A stretch of 64,000 nt of DNA from Paenibacillus macerans (lineage in GTDB: Bacteria > Bacillota > Bacilli > Paenibacillales > Paenibacillaceae), in contig NZ_UGSI01000001.1 in NCBI RefSeq assembly GCF_900454495.1, positions 4,094,501-4,158,500 on the forward strand. Direction: 5' to 3'. How positions within the stretch are numbered: the first letter of the stretch is position 1; the number at the start of each line of letters is the position of its first letter. The notes under the pieces were generated by a model. The model did not search any database. It had not been told where the DNA came from and was given only the letters and a program-made list of their open reading frames with translations. Both the position numbers and the translations under genes were made by a program. Positions 42,135-51,502 of this stretch are shown piece by piece.

Positions 42135-42787
42135 GTACAACCATTACCCTCGATCAATTTATGCAAGCCATCTATGAAACGATTTACATGGTCAGCTTCT
42201 CTTTGCTGCTTGGGGCATTGCTGGGCATACCGCTGGGTATTTTGCTCGTAGTAACGCGGCCCGGAGGTTTGCTGGAAAATAAGGCGGTGTACGCCCTGCT
42301 TAATCCGGTCATCAATATCGTCCGTTCGCTGCCGTTTATCATTTTGCTCGTCGCTATCATCCCGTTGACTCGGGCGATCGTTCAAACCTCCATCGGCACG
42401 AACGCGGCCATCGTTCCGCTGATCATTTATATTGCCCCGTATATTGCGCGGCTGGTCGAGAACTCGCTGCTGGAAGTAAATCCGGGAATATTGGAAGCGG
42501 CGGAAGCCATGGGGGCGACGCCCGCGCAGGTGATCTGGCACTTTCTGCTGCCCGAAGCGTTCGGCTCGCTTATTTTAAGCCTGACCACCGCAACGGTCGG
42601 ATTGATTGGCGCAACCGCGATGGCCGGAACGGTTGGCGGGGGCGGCGTCGGAGATCTGGCTATTTCGTACGGATACCAGCGTTTCGACGATGTGGTGATG
42701 GTGGCTACGGTTATCGTGCTCGTTTTGTTCGTTCAGGGGCTGCAATCCCTCGGCAACTGGCTGGCGCGAAAAGTAAGGCGCCGCTAG
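42128..42787 (+). CDS. metI: Methionine ABC transporter permease
   Basis: 219 residues, five or six membrane segments (IYMVSFSLLLGALLGIPLGI, IVRSLPFIILLVAIIPLTRA, IVPLIIYIAPYIARLVEN, MVATVIVLVLFVQGLQSLG). The EAA coupling loop is EVNPGILEAAEAMGATPAQV. The TMAGTVGGGGVGDLA-type segment (MAGTVGGGGVGDLAISYGYQ) is diagnostic of MetI. It forms the transporter with MetN and MetQ. Confidence 0.95.
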   Translation: MLSTTITLDQFMQAIYETIYMVSFSLLLGALLGIPLGILLVVTRPGGLLENKAVYALLNPVINIVRSLPFIILLVAIIPLTRAIVQTSIGTNAAIVPLIIYIAPYIARLVENSLLEVNPGILEAAEAMGATPAQVIWHFLLPEAFGSLILSLTTATVGLIGATAMAGTVGGGGVGDLAISYGYQRFDDVVMVATVIVLVLFVQGLQSLGNWLARKVRRR

Positions 42788-43246
42788 TGCGCGGCGAAGC
42801 GGCCGCATAAAACAAGCTCAACCTGGAAGCCGGCACTTTAACAGCCGATTAGCGGAACGGCCGGCCGTCGGCCTGCAAAATAGCGGCACTTTATGTACTT
42901 ATGATCCGGAGCCCGGCTAGTTCGTCTCCATTAGCGCCATTTTATGTACTTATTTCCCTATGAATGGTCCAGAACGCGGGCATTTCCTGGCGACGAGGGG
43001 AAATAGCGACATAATTTGCCTCTAATTCTCTCAATTGAACGGATATCGCCGGAATAACGCGCTTTTTTGTCCTTATTTTTTGCCGGATTTGCCCAAGGCA
43101 GGATGTACGTCTGATAGTTCAGCGTCCAAACGCAGTTTTGGGGTGCCGGATAAAAAGATGTTCTTATCCTCATAGCGCGGATTATATTTGCCTCCTATAC
43201 TATTAAAGTAGAGACTGATATACCTGATTGATAGGAGGATGTACCG
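42788..43246. repeat. Intergenic region with GTACATAAAATGGCGCTA-type repeats
   Basis: No gene. Units such as AGCGGCACTTTATGTACTTA (about 42890), AGCGCCATTTTATGTACTTA (about 42935), ATAGCGACATAATTTGCCTC and AACGCGCTTTTTTGTCCTTA form a loose cluster. Relatives occur at 48830-49080 and 57130-57330. Confidence 0.55.
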
Positions 43247-43855
43247 GTGAATTTTACAGCCATTGATTTTGAGACCGCCAATGCAAGCCGTTCAAGCGCC
43301 TGTTCCCTTGGGCTGGTTCAAGTTAGAAATGGAGTGGTGACGGCAGAACATGTCTGGTTGATCGATCCGCTCCAGCCGTTTGACAGGATGAATATCGCGA
43401 TTCACGGAATCACTCCTTCCATGGTTGAGGGACAACCTTCCTTTGCCGAGCTTTGGCCTATTGTGGAGCCGCTGCTTCAAGGAGAAGTCGTCGTGGCCCA
43501 TAACGCCGTTTTTGATATAAGCGTGCTGCGCTATTGTCTGGATGCCGCGGAATTGCGTTACCCTGATTTCCAGTACTTATGTACATACCGCATTGGAAAG
43601 GCGATGCTCCGGGAGCTTCCTTCCCATAAACTAAATATCGTCTCCAAGCATTTCGGCATCAGCTTTAAACATCATGATGCGCTTGATGACGCTAAGGCAT
43701 CCGCTTATATTCTATTGAAACTAATGGAGCAGCAGCAGCAGGCCGATCCGCTCCAGCTTGCCGTCAGTCAGGGTTACAATCCCGGAACGATGTATGCGGG
43801 CGGTTATACTCCCTTTAAAGCTTTGCCCAAAAAACAGCAAAAAGTCGGCCAATGA
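43247..43855 (+). CDS. DEDDh 3'-5' exonuclease (DnaQ/PolC epsilon-like)
   Basis: 202 residues from a GTG 8 nt after ATAGGAGGA. Exo I FTAIDFETANASRSSACSLG (Asp, Glu), exo II VVAHNAVFDISVLRYCLDAA (Asp), exo III FKHHDALDDAKASAYILLKL (His, Asp): all DEDDh residues are present. The C-terminus is a short tail (GYNPGTMYAGGYTPFKALPK) without a BRCT domain. It probably trims DNA or RNA in repair. It stands alone between two repeat-rich gaps. Confidence 0.88.
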   Translation: MNFTAIDFETANASRSSACSLGLVQVRNGVVTAEHVWLIDPLQPFDRMNIAIHGITPSMVEGQPSFAELWPIVEPLLQGEVVVAHNAVFDISVLRYCLDAAELRYPDFQYLCTYRIGKAMLRELPSHKLNIVSKHFGISFKHHDALDDAKASAYILLKLMEQQQQADPLQLAVSQGYNPGTMYAGGYTPFKALPKKQQKVGQ

Positions 43856-43916
43856 AATGCAGGCAAAGAGTCAATTTTGGGGCATTCCGCCTGCCGTAAG
43901 ACCATCGCACAAGGCA

Positions 43917-43970
43917 AAAAAAGCCAAGCAAAGGGACTTTAAATAAATTCATCCTCTTTAGCTTGGCTTC
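43917..43970 (-). terminator. Terminator of nadE (minus strand)
   Basis: AAGCCAAGC (43969-43961 on the minus strand) pairs with GCTTGGCTT (43929-43921), followed by TTTTTTT. It also lies at the end of the exonuclease gene. Confidence 0.75.
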
Positions 43971-43999
43971 CTGCAAGCGCACATGCCGGCCGGCTAATG

Positions 44000-44809
44000 T
44001 CAGATCCCCGGGATCGGGCTGCGCTTATGCTCCGTTTTCAAATAGAACGATTCCAGGCGCTCCCGAACGGCCGGATCGACCTCTTTGCCTTCCAGATAGT
44101 CGCTGTTGTCTTCGTAGCTGATTCCCAGCTCCTTCTCGTCCGTCTGGCCTTCCCACAGCCCGGCGGTCGGCGCTTTGTCCAGCACGCTCTGCGGCACGCC
44201 AAGGCGGGCGGCGAGCTGGCGGACCTGGCGCTTGTTCAGGGAACTGAGCGGGGTAATGTCAACCGCGCCGTCCCCCCATTTCGTATAAAATCCGGTGATC
44301 GCTTCGGAGGCGTGATCGGTGCCGACCACCAGCAAATTCAATTCAAAGGCGAGCGCGTATTGCATCACCATTCTCGTCCGCGCTTTGACGTTGCCTTTGC
44401 CCGGCGCGCTGAGATGGCGCGGTTTGCCGATGTTTTTGAGGCCGTGCTCCACCTCCAGCGCGATTTCGTCCACAGCTTCCTCGATGTTCGTCTCCACGGT
44501 ATGCTCGAGTCCAAACGCCTTGGCCACCTCGTAGCTGTGCTCAATGTCTTCCTGCTGCCCGTAAGGCTGGAACACGCCAAGCGTCATGTAAGGCTGGCCG
44601 GTTTCCTGCGTCAGCTCATCCGTCGCCCGTTTGCACAGGCCGGCCGTCACGGCGCTGTCGATGCCGCCGCTAATGGCGATCAGCAGACCGCTCGTCCGCG
44701 AGCTTTTCACATGCTCCTTCAAAAAATCGACGCGCTTACGGATTTCCGCATCGACGTCAATGACGGGCTTTACGCCCAAACGCTCAATAATTTCCTGCTG
44801 CAGACTCAT
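44000..44809 (-). CDS. nadE: NH3-dependent NAD+ synthetase
   Basis: 269 residues. The P-loop pyrophosphatase motif is LLIAISGGIDSAVTAGLCKR. Further NadE landmarks are RTRMVMQYALAFELNLLVVG, TDHASEAITGFYTKWGDGAV, DITPLSSLNKRQVRQLA and LWEGQTDEKELGISY. No glutaminase domain, so ammonia is the nitrogen donor. It converts nicotinate adenine dinucleotide to NAD+ using ATP. The length matches the bacterial ammonia-dependent class. Confidence 0.95.
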   Translation of the reverse strand: MSLQQEIIERLGVKPVIDVDAEIRKRVDFLKEHVKSSRTSGLLIAISGGIDSAVTAGLCKRATDELTQETGQPYMTLGVFQPYGQQEDIEHSYEVAKAFGLEHTVETNIEEAVDEIALEVEHGLKNIGKPRHLSAPGKGNVKARTRMVMQYALAFELNLLVVGTDHASEAITGFYTKWGDGAVDITPLSSLNKRQVRQLAARLGVPQSVLDKAPTAGLWEGQTDEKELGISYEDNSDYLEGKEVDPAVRERLESFYLKTEHKRSPIPGI

Positions 44810-44973
44810 TCCTTATCCCTCCAACTCCAATATCTTTTTTGCCATGTGCCATGAGCCCGTTTGGAACTCGCGCTACTATGTAAAAATGCCCCTGCGGTAA
44901 CGGATTTGAGCCGAACCTCGGGGCGCTTGCGGCGCTGGGCGGATAGCCCTGCCGCGGATTGCAAACATGCGGA

Positions 44974-45408
44974 TTACCGGCAGAAGCGGTCGAACGCGCT
45001 GGTCAGATCAGCGGCGATTTCCTCGGCCGAGCGGTCTTCGATTTGATGGCGCTCGATAAAATGCACCAATTCCCCATCCTTCATCAGCGCGATGGAAGGC
45101 GAGGACGGCGGATACGGCGCGAAATATTCGCGGGCTTTGGCGGTTGCTTCCTTATCCTGTCCGGCAAACACCGTAAACAGATGGTCCGGCGTCAAATCGT
45201 GCTGCAGCGCCTTCGCCACGCCCGGACGGCATTGGCCCGCCGCACAGCCGCAGACGGAGTTCACGACGACCAAAGCGGTTCCTTTCGCTCCGGGCAGCTT
45301 CTCCTCAACCTCTTCCGGCGTCCGCAGTTCCTGAATCCCCAGTACGGTTAATTCGTCTCTCATCGGTTGAACCATGTCTCTCATATATTGGTCAAATGAC
45401 ATAGACAT
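44974..45408 (-). CDS. Bacilliredoxin (BrxA/BrxB family)
   Basis: 144 residues behind AAGGAGTGATTTGA. The family hallmark CGC is in VVVNSVCGCAAGQCRPGVAK, in a thioredoxin-like fold (PDHLFTVFAGQDKEATAKAR, PPSSPSIALMKDGELVHFIE). Bacilliredoxins remove bacillithiol from S-bacillithiolated proteins after oxidative stress in Firmicutes. It is adjacent to the sensor-kinase gene on the same strand, with 199 bp between. An extra Cys (GQCRP) follows the CGC motif. Confidence 0.92.
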   Translation of the reverse strand: MSMSFDQYMRDMVQPMRDELTVLGIQELRTPEEVEEKLPGAKGTALVVVNSVCGCAAGQCRPGVAKALQHDLTPDHLFTVFAGQDKEATAKAREYFAPYPPSSPSIALMKDGELVHFIERHQIEDRSAEEIAADLTSAFDRFCR

Positions 45409-45607
45409 TCAAATCACTCCTTGTGCATACGAAATAAGTGGCACCCGCAGCCTTGCCGTACCTATAGCTCCCGGCTTACGGATTATATCTATTATACATT
45501 CATCAAGTTGGAAAGCAAAGACAAACGGCGCAAGATTGAACCCTGCGTTGACCGGCCCGTTCCTGACGGCGCCCAACTTCTTGCGGAGCGGTTCTTCACT
45601 AGGCGCT

Positions 45608-47308
45608 TTACGTCTCGGCGAACGGAAAAAAGACCGTAAACGTCGTTCCTTCCCCTTCCCCGGAGCGGACGCTGATTTTGCCCCGGTGGCGTTCGATGAT
45701 GCTGAGGCATAAGGCCAGTCCAATCCCCGTCCCCTTCTCTTTCGTCGTATAAAACGGTTCGAACAGCTTCGCCTGTTGACTTGGCGGTATTCCCGGACCC
45801 GTATCGGTCACGAGCAGCTCCACGCCGGAATCGGCCAACCTCGTTTCCATCGTCAGCTGCCCTTTTCCCTCCATCGCTTCCATGGCGTTGCGCGCCAAAT
45901 TCAGGATCAGCTGCTTGATCTCCTTCCCGTTCAGCAGCAGCGCCGGCACCTGCTCATCCAGCTTGACCTCGATCGTCTGTCCGCGCAAATTGGCATCCGC
46001 CCACAGCAAAGGCGTCAGCTCCATGATGATGTCGTGCAGATCGCACAGCTCGTTTTCCATCGGGCGGTTTTGCGCCAGCGAGAGAAAATCGTTGATGATG
46101 CCGTTGGCCCGGTCGAGCTCGTCCAACACGATCCGGTAATAGTGGTCCAGATTGGACGGACTCTTCTCCCGCATCAGCTGCAGAAAGCCGCGAACGACGG
46201 CCATCGGGTTGCGGAGCTCATGCGTAATGCCGGCCGCCATTTGTCCGACGAGGCTCAGCCGCTCGACATGTCCCCGCTCCATGCGGAGGGTTTCCAGCTC
46301 CGTAATGTCCTGGACGATAGCCACGGCGCCGATGATTTCCCGGCTTTTTAGGATCGCCGAAGCGCTGGTAAAATAAATATGGTCATCGCTTTGCAGCAGC
46401 TCGGACGTTTTCGACTTTCCGGCAAGCGCACTTTTCACCCGGGAAGCGAGCTTGCCGATCGGCAAGCCGCCGAGGACGTCCTCCAGCTTGCGCGAGATCA
46501 GATCCGCGCGCGCCGCCGTTTCCGCCTGCTCGTTGCGGTGCATTCCATATAACTGGAGAAACGTATCGTTTACCGAGATAATAAAGCCTTGCTGATCCAG
46601 CAGAACGATGCCAAGCGGCGCGGCATCCATCATCTGCTGCAATCTCTCGGCTTCGCGGAAATATTCGCCCGAAAGCTGCGTAACCTGCTCGCGGAGTTTT
46701 TCCTTTTCCAGCGTGTTCTCCACCATATGGACAAACAAGCTGCCAACCGCCATCGCAATGCCGACATTAAGCAGAGTGGAAATTAAAGCGCTTAAATCCG
46801 AAATCAGGGATAAATCCCCCGTCAGGAACGGAGATCCGCCGCTCATCAGCCCGCCGCCCATGAAGCACAGCGAAAGAATCGCAACTTTGCCGTGCCGTTC
46901 GGTCCTTCTGAAATAACGGGAGGCTAAAAATACAAGCGGATAAAGCGGCAGCCCCGTCTCCAGTATAATTCCGGCCAAGGTGTGGTTTATTGTATACAAC
47001 GGATAGATTATAATATGAAGCGCCGCAAGGATCGCTCCGCTCCGAAACCTGCCGTAAAGAATGAGCGCGAACAGCGGCAGTATTCCGAAATTAAGCGGGA
47101 CCGCTTCCCACAGGCGAGAAGCGAACAAGGCGCAGAGCAGCATGCTGAACATACACGTAAACGTAAGTCCCTGGACGTAGGGCGTCCCTTTAGCAGCGGC
47201 ACCATTTTGCTGTAAATGACAATTTCTTTTTTCATACGACAACGGAAACAGAAGCGCAGGCAAGCTGGCAATGAGCACCTGCAACACGATTTCTTTTACA
47301 GCCTCCAC
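45608..47308 (-). CDS. Membrane sensor histidine kinase, KinB-like (5TM-LYT, PAS, HisKA, HATPase)
   Basis: 566 residues from a GTG 6 nt after TGAGGAGG; the ATG 10 codons upstream lacks a ribosome site. Six hydrophobic segments in the first about 200 residues resemble the 5TM-LYT sensor of KinB/LytS. A PAS domain follows (MMDAAPLGIVLLDQQGFIIS). The kinase core has GITHELRNPMAVVRGFLQLM (phosphorylated His), NLARNAMEAMEGKGQ (N box), VTDTGPGIPPSQQ (G1) and KGTGIGLALC (G2). No response regulator is adjacent, as for orphan kinases feeding the Spo0 phosphorelay, which makes a sporulation role plausible. Confidence 0.87.
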   Translation of the reverse strand: MEAVKEIVLQVLIASLPALLFPLSYEKRNCHLQQNGAAAKGTPYVQGLTFTCMFSMLLCALFASRLWEAVPLNFGILPLFALILYGRFRSGAILAALHIIIYPLYTINHTLAGIILETGLPLYPLVFLASRYFRRTERHGKVAILSLCFMGGGLMSGGSPFLTGDLSLISDLSALISTLLNVGIAMAVGSLFVHMVENTLEKEKLREQVTQLSGEYFREAERLQQMMDAAPLGIVLLDQQGFIISVNDTFLQLYGMHRNEQAETAARADLISRKLEDVLGGLPIGKLASRVKSALAGKSKTSELLQSDDHIYFTSASAILKSREIIGAVAIVQDITELETLRMERGHVERLSLVGQMAAGITHELRNPMAVVRGFLQLMREKSPSNLDHYYRIVLDELDRANGIINDFLSLAQNRPMENELCDLHDIIMELTPLLWADANLRGQTIEVKLDEQVPALLLNGKEIKQLILNLARNAMEAMEGKGQLTMETRLADSGVELLVTDTGPGIPPSQQAKLFEPFYTTKEKGTGIGLALCLSIIERHRGKISVRSGEGEGTTFTVFFPFAET

Positions 47309-47498
47309 GTTCTCCCTCCTCAGGCGGAAGAATACCATTCTAGTTCGATTAAAACATAGGCGACAAAGTTTTACAATAATGCTTGGTTCAGAAAAATATA
47401 AATTATTTTAGGGCACAGGTGGATGAGCCTCGCAGTGTTGCATCGTCTCAAGAGTTTTAAAAATAAGTAAGAAAGTACAAACGGAAAGGAACGACGGC

Positions 47499-48785
47499 AT
47501 GAAAAAATACGACGTTATCGTCATCGGAGGGGGGCCTTCCGGATTAATGGCGGCGATCGCCGCGGCCGAACAAGGCGCAAATGTGGCCCTGCTCGACAAA
47601 GGGGACAAGCTCGGACGCAAGCTCGGCATTTCCGGGGGCGGCCGCTGCAACGTAACCAACAACAAGGACATCGACGAGCTGATCGCTTATATCCCGGGGG
47701 GCGGCCGTTTCCTGTACAGCGCCTTTTCGCTGTTCGGCAACCGGGACATTATCGCTTTTTTTGAGAATTTGGGGATCGCCCTGAAGGAAGAGGACAATGG
47801 ACGGATGTTTCCGGTGTCGGACAAAGCGAAGACGGTGGTCGACGCGCTGATCGGCAAAGCCCGCTCGCTCGGGGTAAAGCTGCTCGTCCATCATCCCGTC
47901 GGCGCAATCGAATACGGGGCGGACCGGGTGCGCGGGGTAAAGCTGGCCTCCGGCGAAACGCTGCCCGCCGCCTCGGTCATCGTGGCAACCGGCGGCAAAT
48001 CGGTGCCGCATACCGGTTCCACCGGGGACGGATACCCTTGGGCCGCCGCCGCCGGCCATACGATTACTGAACTATATCCGACCGAGGTGCCGATCGTTTC
48101 CCGGGAGCCGTTTATTCAAAGCCGGGAGCTGCAGGGCCTGTCGCTGCGCGACGTGGAGCTGTCCGTACTGAACCCGAAAGGCAAACCGGTTGTTTCCCAC
48201 CGGGGAGACATGCTGTTTACCCATTTCGGGTTGTCCGGCCCGATCGCCTTGCGCTGCAGCGGATTTATCCGGGGCGTCAAACAGAAAAACGGGGGCGCCG
48301 ACGTCACGATGGCCATCGATCTGTTTCCGGGCGAAAAAGCCGGCGAATTGGAGCTCCGCCTGCGGCAGCTGGCCGCGGCGGAACCGAAAAAAGCGCTGAA
48401 AAACGTGTTTAAGGGCACCTTGCCCGAACGCCTGCTGCCGCTGTTGTTCCAACGGACCGGCCTCGCCGCCGATACGACTTACGAGCATCTGCCCAAGGAG
48501 CCCTGGCAGCAATTTGTCGCCGTGCTCAAAAACTTTACGCTTAAGGTCACGGGAACCCGCTCGTTTGAGGAAGCGTTCGTCACCGGCGGAGGCGTCAACC
48601 TTAAAGAAGTCGATCCGCGCACGATGGGCTCGAAGCTGATGCCGGGGCTGTATTTTTGCGGCGAAATCTTGGACATCCACGGCTATACCGGCGGCTATAA
48701 CATCACGGCCGCCTTCGCGACCGGCTACACCGCGGGGCATCACGCCGGGCTGGCGGCGCTGGAGAGCGCAGGAAGGGATGCCTAG
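47499..48785 (+). CDS. HI0933/YtfP-like flavoprotein (BaiN-type oxidoreductase)
   Basis: 428 residues behind GGAAAGGAACGACGGC. FAD-binding Rossmann motif YDVIVIGGGPSGLMAAIAAA, family-specific DKGDKLGRKLGISGGGRCNV, the second FAD motif VIVATGGKSVPHTGSTGDGY, LTHFGLSGPIAL-type segment (FTHFGLSGPIALRCSG), and C-terminal GLYFCGEILDIHGYTGGYNI. These are conserved NAD(P)/FAD oxidoreductases of mostly unknown substrate; one relative (BaiN) acts on bile-acid intermediates. It appears monocistronic. Confidence 0.9.
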   Translation: MKKYDVIVIGGGPSGLMAAIAAAEQGANVALLDKGDKLGRKLGISGGGRCNVTNNKDIDELIAYIPGGGRFLYSAFSLFGNRDIIAFFENLGIALKEEDNGRMFPVSDKAKTVVDALIGKARSLGVKLLVHHPVGAIEYGADRVRGVKLASGETLPAASVIVATGGKSVPHTGSTGDGYPWAAAAGHTITELYPTEVPIVSREPFIQSRELQGLSLRDVELSVLNPKGKPVVSHRGDMLFTHFGLSGPIALRCSGFIRGVKQKNGGADVTMAIDLFPGEKAGELELRLRQLAAAEPKKALKNVFKGTLPERLLPLLFQRTGLAADTTYEHLPKEPWQQFVAVLKNFTLKVTGTRSFEEAFVTGGGVNLKEVDPRTMGSKLMPGLYFCGEILDIHGYTGGYNITAAFATGYTAGHHAGLAALESAGRDA

Positions 48786-49248
48786 TAGACGATTCTGAAA
48801 ATAACGTTAGCATGATGGCAAGTGAAGACTTGAGAAAACGGAAAAATGGCCTATTGAAGATCTCGGGTGACAACATCAAGGAAAAAAAGGGCGCTATTTC
48901 CGCGACATCCCCTATGTTGCGTAAGTATTGAGGAATTTTATGGCGCTATTTTCACGATTTAGTGGCAAAAGGCCGCCTTTCGACATGTTCATCGAAAAAT
49001 AAGACCCAAAAGTTCCCCTATGGTGATGAATAGGCCCAAATTCGGAAAATAAGCCCCTAAAGTTCCGCTATTTCATGGGGATAATACTGTGCACAAGATG
49101 GCCCCCGTCCGCAGATAAGCCATATTATTTCCGGATCATTCTACTAGTAGAACGATCCTACAGTAAGCCAATCCTAGCTAGCCTCCTTGCAGTCAGATCG
49201 TCCGTCACCAACGTTCATGATTTCGGGAGGCAGATTTTACGCTCTGTT
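48786..49248. repeat. Intergenic region with GCGCTATTT-type repeats
   Basis: No gene. Units GGCGCTATTTCCGCGACATC, ATGGCGCTATTTTCACG, AATAAGACCCAAAAGTTCCC and AATAAGCCCCTAAAGTTCCG lie between 48880 and 49080, related to those at 42.9 and 57.2 kb. Confidence 0.5.
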
Positions 49249-50520
49249 TTACGCTCTGCGCAAAAGCAAGATCCCGATTTTTCCATAAAAGCCGCCCAGC
49301 ACGATCGCCAGCAAAACGCCGCAGAGAATCGCCCCCGGGCCTCCCCAGAGCGGCGGATACAAGGTGAGCCCAAGCCCGGCCGTAAAGCAAACCAGTCCGG
49401 GAAGCAGCAGCAGGGTCATCGCCGGAACCGCCGTGCGGTACTCCAGCATTTCCCCGGGATTCAGCATCCTCATGGCATCCCTGGCGAAAAAAGCGCGCAG
49501 ATGGCCGCTTAACCAATACATCAGCAAAAAAATCAGGGCGATATACACGATGGCATTCACCGGATAAGGGGGAAGCACAACCGCGGCCAGGCCGGCCAGG
49601 ACCAATTGCCCGTACAGCTTCAGCTCGCCGCCGCGAAAAAAAGCTTTGACGAGCGCTTCCGCGGTCCGCGCCTGCGGGCTGCGCGACGGCAGCAGCTTGC
49701 GCCAGCGCCGGAACAGCCAGGGCCTCGCCCCCGGCTTCGGCGCTTTCGGCGCATCGACGGCAGGAGCCAGCAAAAGCGCGATCAGCTTCGTTTTTTGCCG
49801 CTCCTCTTCGCGGACTTCGGCATCAAACCGCCCTTTCAGCCGGAACCTCCACCCTGCAAGCACCGCCGCTAACAGCGCGGCGGCCAGCAGCGCAAGCAGG
49901 AAGTTTGCCGCTTCCTCTGACGCCCCCGCAGCGAAGGCCCAAACCGAAAAAACGGCGCTCAGCAAGCCGTAGGACAGCCAGCTATATATGATGCGCCGCC
50001 AGCCTGTGGTCAAGACGCCCAGCAAATTGGCCAGCAGCATCTGCACGGCTTTGAGGCCGTACGCCACGGCACACCAGGCGGCGACGGAGGGCCAGCTCAT
50101 CCCGAACACCCGAACCAGCAGCGGGCTTAACACCGCAAAAACCGCGCACAATACCGCGGCCTGCCTTGCCATGGACAACATCCATCCGCGCAGCAGCAGC
50201 CCCTTGACCCAGCGGGGGCGCTGCCTGAGAAACAATACGTCGGCGGCTTCGATATAAAGGGACAGCCCGCCAATGGAGTACACCAGGAACAGCAGCAGCA
50301 CCGGAACGGCCGCAAACGGCAGCGAAACGAGCCAGGCCGGGAGCTCGTCCCGCCAGAGCCCGTAGTAGGCCCGCCCCCCCAGCAGCAGCCCGGGGATGCC
50401 GATATACAGCAAGATCGTCAGATCAAAAGTGCTGCGCAGGGCGCCGAGCTGCAGCCCCAAACGATCCCTCCACCTGCGGAAGAACAACCGGTTTACGGTT
50501 ATGGAAGTAATATTTTTCAT
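49249..50520 (-). CDS. ecsB: EcsB-like ABC transporter membrane subunit
   Basis: 423 residues with ten or so hydrophobic segments in groups (ILLYIGIPGLLLGGRAYYGL, AAVPVLLLFLVYSIGGLSLY, FLLALLAAALLAAVLAGWRF, LLLLPGLVCFTAGLGLTLYP). The amphipathic N-terminus (TVNRLFFRRWRDRLG) and the IEAADVLFLRQRPRWVKGLL motif are typical of EcsB. It pairs with the ATPase gene 14 bp upstream. In Bacillus, EcsAB affects protein secretion and intramembrane proteolysis; here the assignment rests on synteny and pattern. Confidence 0.87.
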   Translation of the reverse strand: MKNITSITVNRLFFRRWRDRLGLQLGALRSTFDLTILLYIGIPGLLLGGRAYYGLWRDELPAWLVSLPFAAVPVLLLFLVYSIGGLSLYIEAADVLFLRQRPRWVKGLLLRGWMLSMARQAAVLCAVFAVLSPLLVRVFGMSWPSVAAWCAVAYGLKAVQMLLANLLGVLTTGWRRIIYSWLSYGLLSAVFSVWAFAAGASEEAANFLLALLAAALLAAVLAGWRFRLKGRFDAEVREEERQKTKLIALLLAPAVDAPKAPKPGARPWLFRRWRKLLPSRSPQARTAEALVKAFFRGGELKLYGQLVLAGLAAVVLPPYPVNAIVYIALIFLLMYWLSGHLRAFFARDAMRMLNPGEMLEYRTAVPAMTLLLLPGLVCFTAGLGLTLYPPLWGGPGAILCGVLLAIVLGGFYGKIGILLLRRA

Positions 50521-50534
50521 GCGGCATTGTCTCC

Positions 50535-51248
50535 TTAAGTCAAAGCGTCGAAGCAGTCGAACAGCGACGCCCCCGGCAGCGAAGCGGCGGCGCGGATATC
50601 ATCCAGCGTCCCGCCGGCTTTGGTGCGGCCGTCCGACACGAGAATAAAATCGTCGCAGATCCGCTCCGCCGTATCCAGGACGTGCGTGGACATCAGCACG
50701 CCGGCGCCGCGCCGCCGCTCTTCTTCCAGCAGGCCGAGAAAATCCTTGGTCGCCCGCGGATCCAGCCCGATAAAGGGCTCGTCGACGATATAAACGTCCG
50801 GGCGGCCGAGAAATCCGACCATCAGCATCATTTTCTGGCGCATGCCCTTGGAGAACCCGTCCGGAAGATGATCCTTCACTTTCGTCATACGGAACTTTTC
50901 CAGCAACAGCCCCGCCCCCTGTTCGAAGCTATGCTCCTCCATGCCGTAAACGGCCGCGGCCAGGCCCAGATGCTCCCATAACGTTAACGTGTCAAAATAG
51001 ACGGGATGCTCCGGAATATAAGCGTACCGCTCGGACCCGCCGCGAAACCGCACCTCGGCTTCCGCGTAAGGCAGCAGGCCGAGAATGGCCTTTAATGTCG
51101 TGCTTTTCCCCGCCCCGTTGGGGCCGATCAGCCCGGTCAGCCGCCCCGGCCTCACCTGAAGCGAAACGTTCTCGATCGCGGCCTTCCCGGGCTCGTATCC
51201 GGCCTTGCGGATCGCCACGTCCAATAGTACATCTGTCACATCTTTCAC
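50535..51248 (-). CDS. ecsA: EcsA-like ABC transporter ATP-binding subunit
   Basis: 237 residues. Walker A LIGPNGAGKSTTLKAILGLL, a Q-loop replaced by the EcsA-type YAYIPEHPVYFDTLTLWEHL, signature FSKGMRQKMMLMVGFLGRPD, Walker B VYIVDEPFIGLD and H-loop LMSTHVLDTAERICDD. The F-S-K-G-M signature variant is typical for EcsA. The first GTG (51248) has no ribosome site; the GTG at 51239, 5 nt after AGGTGA, may be the true start. Confidence 0.9.
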   Translation of the reverse strand: MKDVTDVLLDVAIRKAGYEPGKAAIENVSLQVRPGRLTGLIGPNGAGKSTTLKAILGLLPYAEAEVRFRGGSERYAYIPEHPVYFDTLTLWEHLGLAAAVYGMEEHSFEQGAGLLLEKFRMTKVKDHLPDGFSKGMRQKMMLMVGFLGRPDVYIVDEPFIGLDPRATKDFLGLLEEERRRGAGVLMSTHVLDTAERICDDFILVSDGRTKAGGTLDDIRAAASLPGASLFDCFDALT

Positions 51249-51502
51249 CTGCCGTAAACTGTAATATTACGATTATACCTTAAACCGGCAGCGGGACACG
51301 AGGACAGGCTTCAAGCGCCCGGCGCCGCCGCTTCCCCTTGAGTGTGGTCGCGGTGCAAACGGTTCGCAAAATTGTAACTTTTTTACATTAAAAAACCGCA
51401 AATTGTGATAAATTATATTTTTTTAAAATTCCGATTGTTTTAAGATAGCAATAATTCACCCATGTAAAAATATTCACAAATATAAGATAAGGCGGGATGT
51501 AT

